From CAIKZD01 sp041675165 (GTDB lineage: Bacteria > Patescibacteriota > Minisyncoccia > Moranbacterales > UBA2206), in the NCBI GenBank assembly GCA_041675165.1, contig JBAYUI010000002.1:8440-72439 (forward strand): a stretch of 64,000 nucleotides of DNA, given 5' to 3'. Under the pieces are notes generated by a model. The model ran no database searches. It saw only the letters and a list, made by a program, of their open reading frames with translations, and was not told where the DNA came from. Of the stretch, positions 40,636 through 48,847 are shown piece by piece. How positions within the stretch are numbered: the first letter of the stretch is position 1; every line of letters begins with the position of its first letter. The translations under genes and the position numbers were made by a program.

Positions 40636-41052
40636 ATGACAAATATAAATTCGCTGACAAGCGAGCAAAAGTTGAGAGTTGCTAAGATTGCCAAAAAATT
40701 TAGCCTGAGATTGGTTTTAGTTTTTGGCTCTTTTGCCGCGGGAAAAAACAGAAAGGACAGTGATTTGGATATTGCTGTTTTGGGTTCAGGCGGCATTTCT
40801 TTTCGAGAACAAGTAAGTCTTATTAATGAACTCTCACATATTTTCGGCAAGGATGTTGATTTGTCAGTTTTAAATAGAGCTAACCCACTCTTGCTTTTTG
40901 AGGTTAGCAAAAACTCATTGCTGTTATATGGAGAAAAAGAAGAGTTTTTCAATTTTAAGTTGCGTGCTTTTCATGCTTACAATGACTACGCTCCTTATTT
41001 TGAAATGGAAAAAGAGTTGAATAAAAAAAACATAAACGCTTATGCCAATTGA
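40636..41052 (+). CDS. mntA: MntA-type nucleotidyltransferase antitoxin
   Basis: The protein (138 aa) shows the minimal nucleotidyltransferase motif GSFAAGKNRKDSDLDIAVLG (GSxAxGxxxxxSDxDxxV) near residue 35, and a third acidic residue in KDVDLSVL. It overlaps the next gene, a HEPN protein, by 11 bases, the standard layout of MNT-HEPN systems. In studied pairs MntA adds AMP groups to a tyrosine of HepT and inactivates it. The partner here has the tyrosine in the right place, so this mechanism is likely. Confidence 0.88.
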   Translation: MTNINSLTSEQKLRVAKIAKKFSLRLVLVFGSFAAGKNRKDSDLDIAVLGSGGISFREQVSLINELSHIFGKDVDLSVLNRANPLLLFEVSKNSLLLYGEKEEFFNFKLRAFHAYNDYAPYFEMEKELNKKNINAYAN

Positions 41053-41464
41053 TGAAAGGCTTATTAGCCGAAAAATAACTTTTATAAACAACGATCTGAA
41101 AAGTCTGAAATCGCTAAGCAAGCTTTCTCTTAAAACTTATTTAAGCAAGTCTGATTACGAGGCTTTAGCGGAAAGATATTTGGAAAGAATAATTGGTAGG
41201 ATGATTGATATTAACTATCATATTTTGTCAGAAAAAGAGAATGAGATCCCAACGGATTTTTACAGTTCGTTCATTATGCTCGGCAGAAAAAAATATTTGC
41301 CGTTAAAGCTAGCCGAAGCGATGGCGTCTTCCGCCGGACTTCGAAACAGATTGGCGCATGAATATGATGAGGTTGATGCCAAGAAAATTTTTGATGCGAT
41401 TGGGACATGCCTAAAAGATGTGCCTAGATATTTGAAAAATATTGTTAACGCGCTGGAGTTGTGA
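41042..41464 (+). CDS. hepT: HepT-type HEPN toxin (DUF86)
   Basis: The protein (140 aa) is all-helical and carries RNRLAHEY at about residues 101-108, which is the Rx4HxY motif of HepT RNases: Arg and His for catalysis, Tyr as the site of AMP modification. The rest (YLERIIGRMIDINYHILSE, and DAIGTCLKDVPRYLKNI) fits DUF86. HEPN toxins cut RNA, including tRNA 3' ends in some systems. It is translationally coupled to mntA. The pair sits between tyrS and a small secreted-protein gene. It may act as a stress or phage-defence module. Confidence 0.9.
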   Translation: MPIDERLISRKITFINNDLKSLKSLSKLSLKTYLSKSDYEALAERYLERIIGRMIDINYHILSEKENEIPTDFYSSFIMLGRKKYLPLKLAEAMASSAGLRNRLAHEYDEVDAKKIFDAIGTCLKDVPRYLKNIVNALEL

Positions 41465-41525
41465 AAAAGGTTCGTGAATAGACACGAAGAAAAACGTCCA
41501 ATATGTCACTGGCCGGTTTTTGCAG

Positions 41526-41554
41526 TTGACTTTTTGGCCGGTTTGTGCTATCAT
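41526..41554 (+). promoter_or_regulatory. Strong promoter with extended -10
   Basis: TTGACT, 17 bases, TATCAT preceded by TGTGC. It shares TTGACTTTTTG and TGTGCTAT with 15571-15599. It drives the secreted-protein gene at 41651 with a leader of about 90 bases. Confidence 0.85.
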
Positions 41555-41650
41555 TCTGGGTCAAATAGGTCGTTGTAAATTAAATAAAAAAGCTGGATAA
41601 AATCGTAAGAAGACAAAGAAGGCATAACCTAAAATCAACGGAGGTGTGTT

Positions 41651-42028
41651 ATGAGAAAGGGAACATTTTTTGCAGTAATTCTGGCAGTTTTTATGTCTAT
41701 TGTAAATTGTAATGCCAGTGATGGCAATTGCATTAAAGGCCTTGGCACGGCCATTGGCAACGGCGAAATTAATACGGTGCCGGTGTATGTCGTGACAAAA
41801 GGGGAATTCAATGCTCCACTTAAAGGAGAAGGCATGGAGGTTCCCTTAGGCCAGTACATCGTTGGAAAAGATGGAAAGCTGGTTAATGTGACTGGAAAAT
41901 CTATGCGAGGAATATTTGAGGCCGGACTAGCTTCCTATGGGATAAAAGAGTCTGGTAGCATACTCAATGTAAACAGATGTCTAGAAGGTAGTAACCTTAT
42001 CATCTACGTATTTGATTACAGAAAATAA
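41651..42028 (+). CDS. Small secreted protein
   Basis: The product (125 aa) has a signal peptide (MRKGTFFAVILAVFMSIVNCNAS) with likely cleavage near residue 23. Two cysteines (NCIKG and NRCLEG) remain in the mature part. The mature part is beta-rich (INTVPVYVVTKGEF, VPLGQYIVGKDGKLVNVTG) and matches no family I know. A consensus promoter, an ACGGAGGTG ribosome site and a terminator make it a complete, strongly expressed single-gene unit. It is probably exported or surface-attached. NC at residues 20-21 could instead suggest lipidation, but the lipobox is poor. Confidence 0.7.
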   Translation: MRKGTFFAVILAVFMSIVNCNASDGNCIKGLGTAIGNGEINTVPVYVVTKGEFNAPLKGEGMEVPLGQYIVGKDGKLVNVTGKSMRGIFEAGLASYGIKESGSILNVNRCLEGSNLIIYVFDYRK

Positions 42029-42045
42029 TCGAGTTACGAAACAGA

Positions 42046-42087
42046 AGAGTTCTTGAAGAACGCATTTCCTCAAGGGCTCTTTTTTTA
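42046..42087 (+). terminator. Terminator of the secreted-protein gene
   Basis: AGAGTTCTTGA (42046-42056) pairs with TCAAGGGCTCT (42070-42080) using two G-T pairs, followed by seven T. Confidence 0.8.
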
Positions 42088-42088
42088 T

Positions 42089-42117
42089 TTGTCACATTCC
42101 CTAATTTATTCTATAAT
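42089..42117 (+). promoter_or_regulatory. Promoter of the FtsA/PilM-like operon
   Basis: TTGTCA, a 17-base spacer and TATAAT, directly after a terminator and 117 bases before the start codon. Confidence 0.75.
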
Positions 42118-42137
42118 TAACTTGCAGAGGAAGAAGT

Positions 42138-42205
42138 AAACCAGCCTCCGCTAAAGCTATGGCGTGGCGAAGCCTGCCTTCGCTGAAGCTACGGCGTGGC
42201 AAAGG
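42138..42205. repeat. Two GC-rich repeat units in the leader of the FtsA/PilM-like gene
   Basis: AGCCTCCGCTAAAGCTATGG and CTGCCTTCGCTGAAGCTACG, each followed by CGTGGC, are two similar units of about 32 bases (from 42141 and 42174). Each can fold on its GCTAAAGC or GCTGAAGC core. They lie between promoter and gene. Confidence 0.65.
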
Positions 42206-42233
42206 AAAAACAAAATAAAAAAAGATTTTATAT

Positions 42234-43502
42234 ATGGGAATGTTTTCCAAAATTTTAGGCTTTAAGAAAAGTTCTTCGGAGAATTTTCTGTCTTTGGATA
42301 TCGGAACGGAAGTGGTGAAAGCCTTGGTTTTCAGGATCGATGAAAATTCCGGCGCGGGCGTGGTTCGTGGCGTGGGACGGGCGCGCCAAGGCTTGCGCGA
42401 TATGCATTCCGGCGCGGTCTCGGACATCTCCGGCGTGATCGCGAACTGTCGAGAGGCGATCAATGCGGCCAAGACGATGGCAGGTGTCAAGAAAGTGGAG
42501 AAAGCTATTGTGGGGATTGCTGGAGAGTTGGTGAAAGGTACGACCACGACGGTACATTATGAAAGGATCAATCCGGAAATCCGGATCGATATTCCGGAAT
42601 TGAAAAACATCATCCAAAAAGTGCAATGGAAAGCGTTTGATCGTATCCGGCAGCAATTGGCGTGGGAAACCGGCCACAGCGAGATCGAAGTGAAACTCAT
42701 CAACGCGGTGATTGTAGACGTGCGCATCGACGGATACAAGGTGACCAATCCCGTCGGTTTTCAGGGGCGCGATGTTTCCATCTCCGTTTTCAATGCCTAC
42801 GCGCCGATGATCCATCTCGGAGCTTTGCAAAAAATCGCGGACGAATTGAAATTGGAACTTTTGAATATTGCGGCGGAACCATATGCGGTGGCACGTTCGA
42901 TGGGCATTGAAGATTCGACGGAATTCAGCGCGGTCTTCATCGACATCGGCGGCGGTACGACCGACATTGCCGTGGTGAGGAACGGAGGACTGGAAGGGAC
43001 CAAAATGTTTGGATTGGGCGGCCGTGCTTTCACCAAAAGGCTTTCACAAGAGTTGGGCATCGGCATCGAAGAAGCGGAAGTTTTGAAGATTAAGTACGCG
43101 GAAGGGAAGTTGGGTAAAGACGTGAGTATGAAGATCGAAAAGATTCTGGCGGATGATTGCGATGTGTGGCTGCGCGGTATCGAGCTGACTTTGTCTGAAT
43201 TTTCCGAATCGGATCTTCTGCCGCACCGTTTTTTCTTGTGCGGCGGCGGTTCGGGTCTACCGGGAGTGAAGAAAGCCTTGCTCGGAAAAGGCTGGTGCAA
43301 GAATCTACCTTTTGCCAAACCCGTGGAAGTGAGTTTTCTCCAACCGAAAGACGTGGTGAATATCTCGGATGAGACTGGCAAGCTGAAAGACCCGCAAGAT
43401 ATTACGCCGATGGGCTTGGCGAATCTTGCGTTGGACCTGGTCGGTGAAGAGAAAATGATGGCAGGCATCTTACGAAGAGCGGTGAGGATGATACAGAAAT
43501 AG
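42234..43502 (+). CDS. FtsA/PilM-like actin-fold ATPase
   Basis: The protein (422 aa) has the actin-like phosphate motifs LSLDIGTEVVKALVF (phosphate 1) and FIDIGGGTTDIAVV (phosphate 2), the adenosine motif FLCGGGSGLPGVKKAL, and the SHS2/1C region between. This fits FtsA, which anchors FtsZ, or PilM of type IV pili. SHS2-like sequence favours this group over MreB or DnaK. The C-terminus (AGILRRAVRMIQK) is a possible membrane-binding helix as in FtsA. A surface-protein gene follows, not ftsZ or pilN, so I leave the choice open. Confidence 0.8.
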   Translation: MGMFSKILGFKKSSSENFLSLDIGTEVVKALVFRIDENSGAGVVRGVGRARQGLRDMHSGAVSDISGVIANCREAINAAKTMAGVKKVEKAIVGIAGELVKGTTTTVHYERINPEIRIDIPELKNIIQKVQWKAFDRIRQQLAWETGHSEIEVKLINAVIVDVRIDGYKVTNPVGFQGRDVSISVFNAYAPMIHLGALQKIADELKLELLNIAAEPYAVARSMGIEDSTEFSAVFIDIGGGTTDIAVVRNGGLEGTKMFGLGGRAFTKRLSQELGIGIEEAEVLKIKYAEGKLGKDVSMKIEKILADDCDVWLRGIELTLSEFSESDLLPHRFFLCGGGSGLPGVKKALLGKGWCKNLPFAKPVEVSFLQPKDVVNISDETGKLKDPQDITPMGLANLALDLVGEEKMMAGILRRAVRMIQK

Positions 43503-43682
43503 GTAATAGGTAAAAGGTTTCTCCGGTTGTCCCGCAGAAAATTCCAATATGGAGTTGAGGTCGGGTGAAGATTTGTGTTCGTAGACGCCTAACGGCTTAG
43601 TTTGGAAATAGTCTAAAGTTTTAATAGCGAATTTTCGCGGGATGCTCATTTTTTTAGCTTCTCGCTTCGCTCGAAGAAAAAA

Positions 43683-45620
43683 ATGGCACATCAAACATTT
43701 TACATCGACATCGACGAAGAAATCACTTCCATTGTGGAACGGTTGCGCCGCGCGCGGGCCAGTGAAATAATCTTGGTGGTGCCCAAGCGCGCGCTTCTGA
43801 TCCAGAGCATCGTCAATCTGCGCATTTTGAAACGAGAAGCGGATGAGGCTCGGCTGCAGCTTATGATGGTGACACAGGATAAACTGGGCAAGATTCTGAT
43901 TGAAAAAGCTGGTATTTTTGTGCAGCAAAAGATGGACAATATTTCAGACGAAGAGATCGAGCTGAAGGAAGAATCTCCGTCTTTGGAGAAATATGAAACA
44001 GGAACTGAAGTGGAAAAAGAAAGCATCATCAGTGGCAAGAACCGTTTGGACAAGATCGGATCGGACAGCTATTTCGATGAGAAACAGATAGAAGATCTGA
44101 AGCGGAATGAATCGATCAATCTGGAAAAGGAAAAATTCTTATTAACGAAGAAAAAGACCGAGAAAGAAGAATTGATAAATAAAGAATTGGTTCTCCGGAC
44201 CAAAAAAAATCCGGAAATGAAATTGTTGGCCACGCCATCTTTTGATCTGAAGCCGGCCACGCCCGCCGTGAAGGCGCCGCCGATCGTTAAGGCGGAAGTG
44301 CCTATGCCGGCACCGGCGAGCAGAAGCTTTGTCGGCCGAGAGGGCGGGGATAATTTCCAAGACAAGAAGATAGAAAATTTCTTCTATCAACCGAATGCCA
44401 TCGAAAGACAATCGCAAAAAGTTCCAAGCAAGAATTATGATACTTATAGCCTTCCCGTGAAAGTGCACAAGTGGTTTTGGGTCTTTGGCGTGGTCACGGT
44501 CCTTCTGGCGGCCGGAATCGCAACCTATCTGCTTGTGCCTAAGGCGGTAGTAGTTGTTTCGGTCAGATTGGATTCACAATCTGTCGATTCTCAGATGACC
44601 GGTAAAGTCGGACTGGCGGTTCTGGATGTCGCCAACGGAACCGTTCCGGCCAAAGAAGTCTCTTCCGCGCAAGAAGTTAGCGGAAGCTATGACGCGACGG
44701 GCAGTGAACTCGTTTCGAATCAGAAAGCGCATGGTAAAGTTACGATCTATAACGAATTCAGTTCCAGCCCGCAGCCATTGGTGGCCACTACCCGTTTTTT
44801 GACGGCGGATGGAAAATTATTCCGCTTGGCGAGCGGCGTGACGGTCCCCGGGACGGCCGTTGTCGATGGTCAGACGAAGAGCGGAGAAGTGGAAGCTGAG
44901 ATAGTAGCGGATTCTTCTGGCGATAGCTATAATATCGGTCCATCCACTTTCAATATCCCCGGTTTCAAAAGCAGCGGGACCAAATATGACAAGATTTATG
45001 CCAAATCCGCCACTGCTTTTACCAGTGGCGGAAATGGGGCGGCGGAATCGAAGGTCATCACTGATAATGACATAGCTTCCGCCAAGAATAAGATATTGAC
45101 AATGCTCAATAGCCAATTGGAAGAAGCGATGAAAAAATCCGGCGGAGAAGATACTGTCATCTTGGACGGAGCTATGAATGAGTCTGATGTGACTTACAAG
45201 ATTTCCAACTCAACCGGTGACGTGGCGGATTCTTTCCAGATAACCGCCAGTGCGAATGCCAAAGCGATCGTGATCAGCCAAAAAGATATGAATAGTGTCT
45301 TGGCTGATGCATTGGGGAAGAAAGCCGGAGCGAAAAAAATAGACATCAGTTCCATAAAGACGGATTTCTCCCGATCGGATGTCGATTTTGCCAATGGAAC
45401 GATCAGTATCAGATTCCATACCACGGGCAAAATCATACCTGATTTCACGACGGACACCATTAAAAAAGCCATTCTGGGAAAAAATGAAGAGCAGATAAAG
45501 GCTTATCTCAGCGATTTATCCAATATTGAAAAAGTGGAAGTGAATTATTGGCCGTCTTTCATAAACGGTCGAGTTCCGGTCTTGTCGGGCCGAGTGAATG
45601 TATCTCTTGACCCGATTTAG
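43683..45620 (+). CDS. Membrane-anchored baseplate-J-like surface protein
   Basis: The protein (645 aa) has an N-terminal domain of about 90 residues (TFYIDIDEEITSIVERLRRA, EIILVVPKRALLIQSIVNLR), a charged disordered region to 260, one membrane helix (WFWVFGVVTVLLAAGIATYLLV) and an external region of about 350 residues. That part (GKVTIYNEFSSSPQPLVATT, GEVEAEIVADSSGDSYNIG) resembles the baseplate J family. Such proteins are widespread in CPR and may form surface structures. The 180-base gap before it has no gene I can support; a hairpin AGCTTC...GAAG lies just upstream. Confidence 0.75.
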   Translation: MAHQTFYIDIDEEITSIVERLRRARASEIILVVPKRALLIQSIVNLRILKREADEARLQLMMVTQDKLGKILIEKAGIFVQQKMDNISDEEIELKEESPSLEKYETGTEVEKESIISGKNRLDKIGSDSYFDEKQIEDLKRNESINLEKEKFLLTKKKTEKEELINKELVLRTKKNPEMKLLATPSFDLKPATPAVKAPPIVKAEVPMPAPASRSFVGREGGDNFQDKKIENFFYQPNAIERQSQKVPSKNYDTYSLPVKVHKWFWVFGVVTVLLAAGIATYLLVPKAVVVVSVRLDSQSVDSQMTGKVGLAVLDVANGTVPAKEVSSAQEVSGSYDATGSELVSNQKAHGKVTIYNEFSSSPQPLVATTRFLTADGKLFRLASGVTVPGTAVVDGQTKSGEVEAEIVADSSGDSYNIGPSTFNIPGFKSSGTKYDKIYAKSATAFTSGGNGAAESKVITDNDIASAKNKILTMLNSQLEEAMKKSGGEDTVILDGAMNESDVTYKISNSTGDVADSFQITASANAKAIVISQKDMNSVLADALGKKAGAKKIDISSIKTDFSRSDVDFANGTISIRFHTTGKIIPDFTTDTIKKAILGKNEEQIKAYLSDLSNIEKVEVNYWPSFINGRVPVLSGRVNVSLDPI

Positions 45621-45693
45621 AAAGTTTGCTAAGCTGATGTAGTTGGAATTTGCCGGTAAAAAGACGCTGAAAAATGTTTGTGGACCGATGGGG

Positions 45694-45722
45694 TTGACAA
45701 ATAAAAAAAATGGCGTTAGTAT
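45694..45722 (+). promoter_or_regulatory. Probable promoter of the infA-rpsI operon
   Basis: TTGACA, a 17-base spacer and TAGTAT (TATGAT three bases on is an alternative). The leader of about 165 bases before infA has no gene; it may hold ribosomal-protein control structures that I cannot resolve. Confidence 0.6.
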
Positions 45723-45891
45723 GATAAAGACATTAAAAATATTGTGAAGTTATAGAGGGAATTTTCCGCTGTGCAAGAATTTGGTCCGGTTTCCGTCCTC
45801 AAGCATAAAACAATGATGATCCATAGTTTTGTCTTGAGAAAGTTCCGTCTATTTTTTGTTTTCCGGGCAATATTTAAAGATAAAATTTTTT

Positions 45892-46113
45892 ATGGCAATC
45901 GATAAAGAGCTGGTCAAATTGGAAGGAGAAGTTCTGGAAAACCTCCCCAATGCCACTTTTAAAATAAAATTGGATAACGGCCACGAAGTGTTGGCCCATA
46001 TTTCCGGTCGGATGAGGGTGAACTATATCCGGATGATTCCTGGGGACAGAGTGATCGTGGAAATGAGCCCGTATGACCTAACTAAGGGAAGGATAGTCCA
46101 AAGATTAAAATAA
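45892..46113 (+). CDS. infA: Translation initiation factor IF-1
   Basis: The 73-aa protein is a single S1-like OB domain: KLEGEVLENLPNATFKIKLDN, GHEVLAHISGRMRVNYIRMI, PGDRVIVEMSPYDLTKGRI. It binds the 30S A site during initiation. Start ATG 45892 matches the conserved N-terminus; the upstream in-frame extension does not. It opens the usual infA-rpmJ-rpsM-rpsK-rpsD-rpoA-rplQ order, one base before rpmJ. Confidence 0.97.
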   Translation: MAIDKELVKLEGEVLENLPNATFKIKLDNGHEVLAHISGRMRVNYIRMIPGDRVIVEMSPYDLTKGRIVQRLK

Positions 46114-46114
46114 T

Positions 46115-46228
46115 ATGAAGGTTCGAGCATCGGTGAAAAAAATTTGCGACAAATGCAAAACGATAAAGCGTAAGGGAAAACTTTACGTGATTTGTTCTAA
46201 TCCGAAACATAAACAACGCCAAGGCTAA
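46115..46228 (+). CDS. rpmJ: 50S ribosomal protein L36
   Basis: The 37-aa protein starts MKVRASVKKICDKCK and ends KHKQRQG. The zinc site is C-x2-C-x12-C-x4-H (CDKC, CSNPKH), as in the zinc-binding form of L36. It is located between infA and rpsM as in most bacteria. Confidence 0.97.
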   Translation: MKVRASVKKICDKCKTIKRKGKLYVICSNPKHKQRQG

Positions 46229-46237
46229 TATACAATT

Positions 46238-46624
46238 ATGCTACGAATTTCCGGGGTCAATATCCCAGACGAAAAAAGAATAATAATTTCACTGACTTAC
46301 ATCTATGGCATCGGACCGGCCATTTCCGCGCGTATTTTGGGAGAACTTAAAATTTCTCCTGACAAACGGACAAGAGACCTTTCGGAAGACGAACAGAACG
46401 AAATCCGATCCTACGTGGAGAAAAAGATCAAAACGGAAGGAGATTTGAAATATGAAGTGCGCAACAATGTGAAGCGTTTGAAAGAAGTGGGCTGCTATCG
46501 CGGTACGCGCCATCAGAAAGGCTTGCCATCTCGTGGACAAAGGACTAAGACGAACAATCGGACCGTAAGAGGCAACGTTAGACATACGATGGGAAGCGGA
46601 AGAGTCAAAACGGAAAAGACTTAG
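46238..46624 (+). CDS. rpsM: 30S ribosomal protein S13
   Basis: The 128-aa protein shows ISGVNIPDEKRIIISLTYIY and GIGPAISARILGELKISPD at the N-terminus. The C-terminal tail RGTRHQKGLPSRGQRTKTNN reaches between tRNAs in the ribosome. S13 lies in the 30S head and contacts the P-site tRNA and the 50S subunit. An 88-base gap with ATTGTTATATTGC-type words separates it from rpsK. Confidence 0.97.
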   Translation: MLRISGVNIPDEKRIIISLTYIYGIGPAISARILGELKISPDKRTRDLSEDEQNEIRSYVEKKIKTEGDLKYEVRNNVKRLKEVGCYRGTRHQKGLPSRGQRTKTNNRTVRGNVRHTMGSGRVKTEKT

Positions 46625-46712
46625 GATACTGTTGCCATATTGTTATATTGCTAAATTGTTATTTATTTAAAACGGGCAATGTAACAAGTTAACTATTTAG
46701 TAATGCAATTCA

Positions 46713-47177
46713 ATGACTGAAGAAATCAATAAAAAAGAAGAAAGCGCAGTAGCGCCGCTGGGAACTCAAGATTTGGATGTGGAGGCAGTGGAAACGCCGG
46801 CTGTTAAAAAAGCCAAAAAAAGCAAACGTCAGATTACGCGCGGACGAGCAGTCGTCAAATGCTCCTACAACAATACCGCGGTGAATATCGCGGATGCTCA
46901 AGGGAATATCTTGGGCTGGGCGACTTCCGGTCTGATGGGATTCAAGGGTGCGAAAAAAGCAACCCCGTATGCCGCGACTCAAGTGGTGGCTAACGTGACT
47001 GAAAAGGTCAGAAAATATGGCATCAAAGAATTGGAAGTTTATGTGAAGGGAGTCGGCAGCGGACGAGAATCCTCGATCCGAGCCTTGGCTAATAATGGTT
47101 TCGATTTAATTTTAATCAAAGATATAACGCCCATTCCGCACAATGGTTGTCGGGCGAAAAAACCTAGAAGAGTATAA
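46713..47177 (+). CDS. rpsK: 30S ribosomal protein S11 with N-terminal extension
   Basis: Residues about 40-154 are standard S11 (RGRAVVKCSYNNTAVNIADAQ, GWATSGLMGFKGAKKATPYAA, DITPIPHNGCRAKKPRRV). It forms part of the 30S platform near the 3' end of 16S rRNA. The first 40 residues (KKEESAVAPLGTQDLDVEAV, then KKAKKSKR) are an added low-complexity tail, longer than in most bacteria. The start ATG 46713 is the only one that keeps the whole domain. Confidence 0.96.
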   Translation: MTEEINKKEESAVAPLGTQDLDVEAVETPAVKKAKKSKRQITRGRAVVKCSYNNTAVNIADAQGNILGWATSGLMGFKGAKKATPYAATQVVANVTEKVRKYGIKELEVYVKGVGSGRESSIRALANNGFDLILIKDITPIPHNGCRAKKPRRV

Positions 47178-47179
47178 AT

Positions 47180-47812
47180 ATGGCACGAGATACGCAAGCT
47201 AAATGCAGGAAATGTCGGAGAGCCGGCGAAAAACTTTTTTTGAAAGGTGACCGTTGTGGTACGCCAAAATGCGCTATGACCCGCCGCGCTTATGCGCCGG
47301 GAGTCCATGGGAAAAAACCGGGCAGAGGTCTTAGTGAATATGGATTACAGTTGGCCGCCAAGCAGAAGCTGAAAAGAGTTTATGGAATCTTGGAAAAACA
47401 ATTCCGCAAACATTTTGACGATATCAAGCACAAAAAGGGGATTACGGGAGACTTGCTCTTGGCCCGCTTGGAAATGCGTTTGGACAATGTGATATATCGC
47501 ACAGGCCTCGCTGCTTCTAGGTCGCAAGCCAGACAATTGGTGAATCATGGCCTGATTGTGGTGGATGGTAAAAAAGTGACCATTCCTTCTTATGAGATCA
47601 AGATCGGTCAGACTGCGGGAATCAATCCGAACAAGGCCGGCAAAAATTATTTCAAGAACTTAGAGCAGATACTCAAAAATAAGAATGATTTTCCTTCTTG
47701 GCTCACCTATGACGTTGCAAGCGGCCAAGCCAAGATAACCGCTGTTCCGAACAAGGATGAGATCGGAGTGAACGTGGACGCGCAAATCATCGTTGAATAT
47801 TATTCCAGATAA
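47180..47812 (+). CDS. rpsD: 30S ribosomal protein S4
   Basis: The 210-aa protein begins ARDTQAKCRKCRRAGEKLFL with CxxC, then CGTPKCAMTRR, giving a zinc site (C+ form). The S4 RNA-binding domain follows (RLDNVIYRTGLAASRSQARQ, LVNHGLIVVDGKKVTIPSYE). S4 starts 30S assembly. It lies two bases after rpsK. In E. coli it represses this operon; no such site is apparent to me here. Confidence 0.97.
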   Translation: MARDTQAKCRKCRRAGEKLFLKGDRCGTPKCAMTRRAYAPGVHGKKPGRGLSEYGLQLAAKQKLKRVYGILEKQFRKHFDDIKHKKGITGDLLLARLEMRLDNVIYRTGLAASRSQARQLVNHGLIVVDGKKVTIPSYEIKIGQTAGINPNKAGKNYFKNLEQILKNKNDFPSWLTYDVASGQAKITAVPNKDEIGVNVDAQIIVEYYSR

Positions 47813-47834
47813 ATTAAATAATTTAATCAAAATT

Positions 47835-48821
47835 ATGCAATCAATATCTCTTCCTCAAAAACCCAAATACACCGTCATCGATGAAAAAACGGGGTTATTT
47901 GAAATTGAAGGATGCTATCCGGGGTATGGCACGACACTAGGCAATGCCATCCGTCGAGTGCTTCTGTCTTCTATGCCGGGCGCGGCCATCACATCGGTCA
48001 AGGTCAAGAATGCCAAGCATGAATTCTCAACCCTGCCGAATGTTATGGAGGATATCATCCAGATCATCCTCAATCTGAAACAAGTTAGATTCAGATTGTT
48101 CGACGAGGGACCGGTCAAAGTCAATTTGAATGTCAAAGGGGAGAAAGTCATCACTGCGGGGATGATAGAGTGCCCGTCCAACTTGGAAGTGGTCAACAAA
48201 GATGCCCACATTGCGACCATTACGGGAGCCAAAGGAGAATTGGAGATGGAACTGGAAGTTTCTTCCGGCATCGGCTATGTGCCTGTTGAACAGCAAGAGC
48301 GTAGGGAAAAAGAAGTGGGTGTCATCGCTTTGGACGCGATCTACACTCCCGTACGGAGAGTGAATTACACTATTTCCAATATGCGCGTAGGCAAGAAGAC
48401 CGATTTCGAAAAGATCAGCTTGGAAGTGATGACCGACGGAAGCGTCACTCCGCTCGTAGCCTTTTCCCAAGCGGTAGATATTTTGGTGAAGCAATTTTCC
48501 GAATTGGTCGAAATGGAAGCGGAAATGAAGGTAGAGGCGGTGGTGGAAAAAGTTGCTAAGCAGGAAGACGCAGTAGTCGAAGAAAAAGAAGTCTCTTCCG
48601 CGACAGCGACCGATCCGGAAAAAATCGAAGTGACCGAGCTCAAAAATCTGTCTACCCGCACCTTGAACGTTCTGGAGAAAGGCAAGATCCATCGCGTGGG
48701 AGATATCATAAAGTTGGATGAAGCCCGTCTTATGGAGTTGGAAGGTATGGGAGCCAAAGGAGTGAAAGAGATCAAAAAAGCTATTGGAGATTTCGGATTG
48801 AATCTGAAAAAATCCGAATAG
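47835..48821 (+). CDS. rpoA: RNA polymerase alpha subunit
   Basis: The N-terminal domain (FEIEGCYPGYGTTLGNAIRR, VLLSSMPGAAITSVKVKNAK) dimerises and holds beta and beta'. A Glu/Val-rich linker (about residues 235-265) leads to the C-terminal domain (LKNLSTRTLNVLEKGKIHRV, LMELEGMGAKGVKEIKKAI), the helix-hairpin-helix part that reads UP elements. The protein is 328 aa, a normal length. ATG 47835 starts the conserved sequence. Confidence 0.97.
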   Translation: MQSISLPQKPKYTVIDEKTGLFEIEGCYPGYGTTLGNAIRRVLLSSMPGAAITSVKVKNAKHEFSTLPNVMEDIIQIILNLKQVRFRLFDEGPVKVNLNVKGEKVITAGMIECPSNLEVVNKDAHIATITGAKGELEMELEVSSGIGYVPVEQQERREKEVGVIALDAIYTPVRRVNYTISNMRVGKKTDFEKISLEVMTDGSVTPLVAFSQAVDILVKQFSELVEMEAEMKVEAVVEKVAKQEDAVVEEKEVSSATATDPEKIEVTELKNLSTRTLNVLEKGKIHRVGDIIKLDEARLMELEGMGAKGVKEIKKAIGDFGLNLKKSE

Positions 48822-48847
48822 GAAAAAGATAATTTTAAGCTAAAGTT

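Noticed and set aside
43470..43928. Reverse open frame upstream of the baseplate-J-like gene
   Set aside because: It overlaps the start of the surface-protein gene and has no start signals. The part in the 43503-43682 gap looks protein-like (MSIPRKFAIKTLDYFQ) but I cannot support it as a gene.
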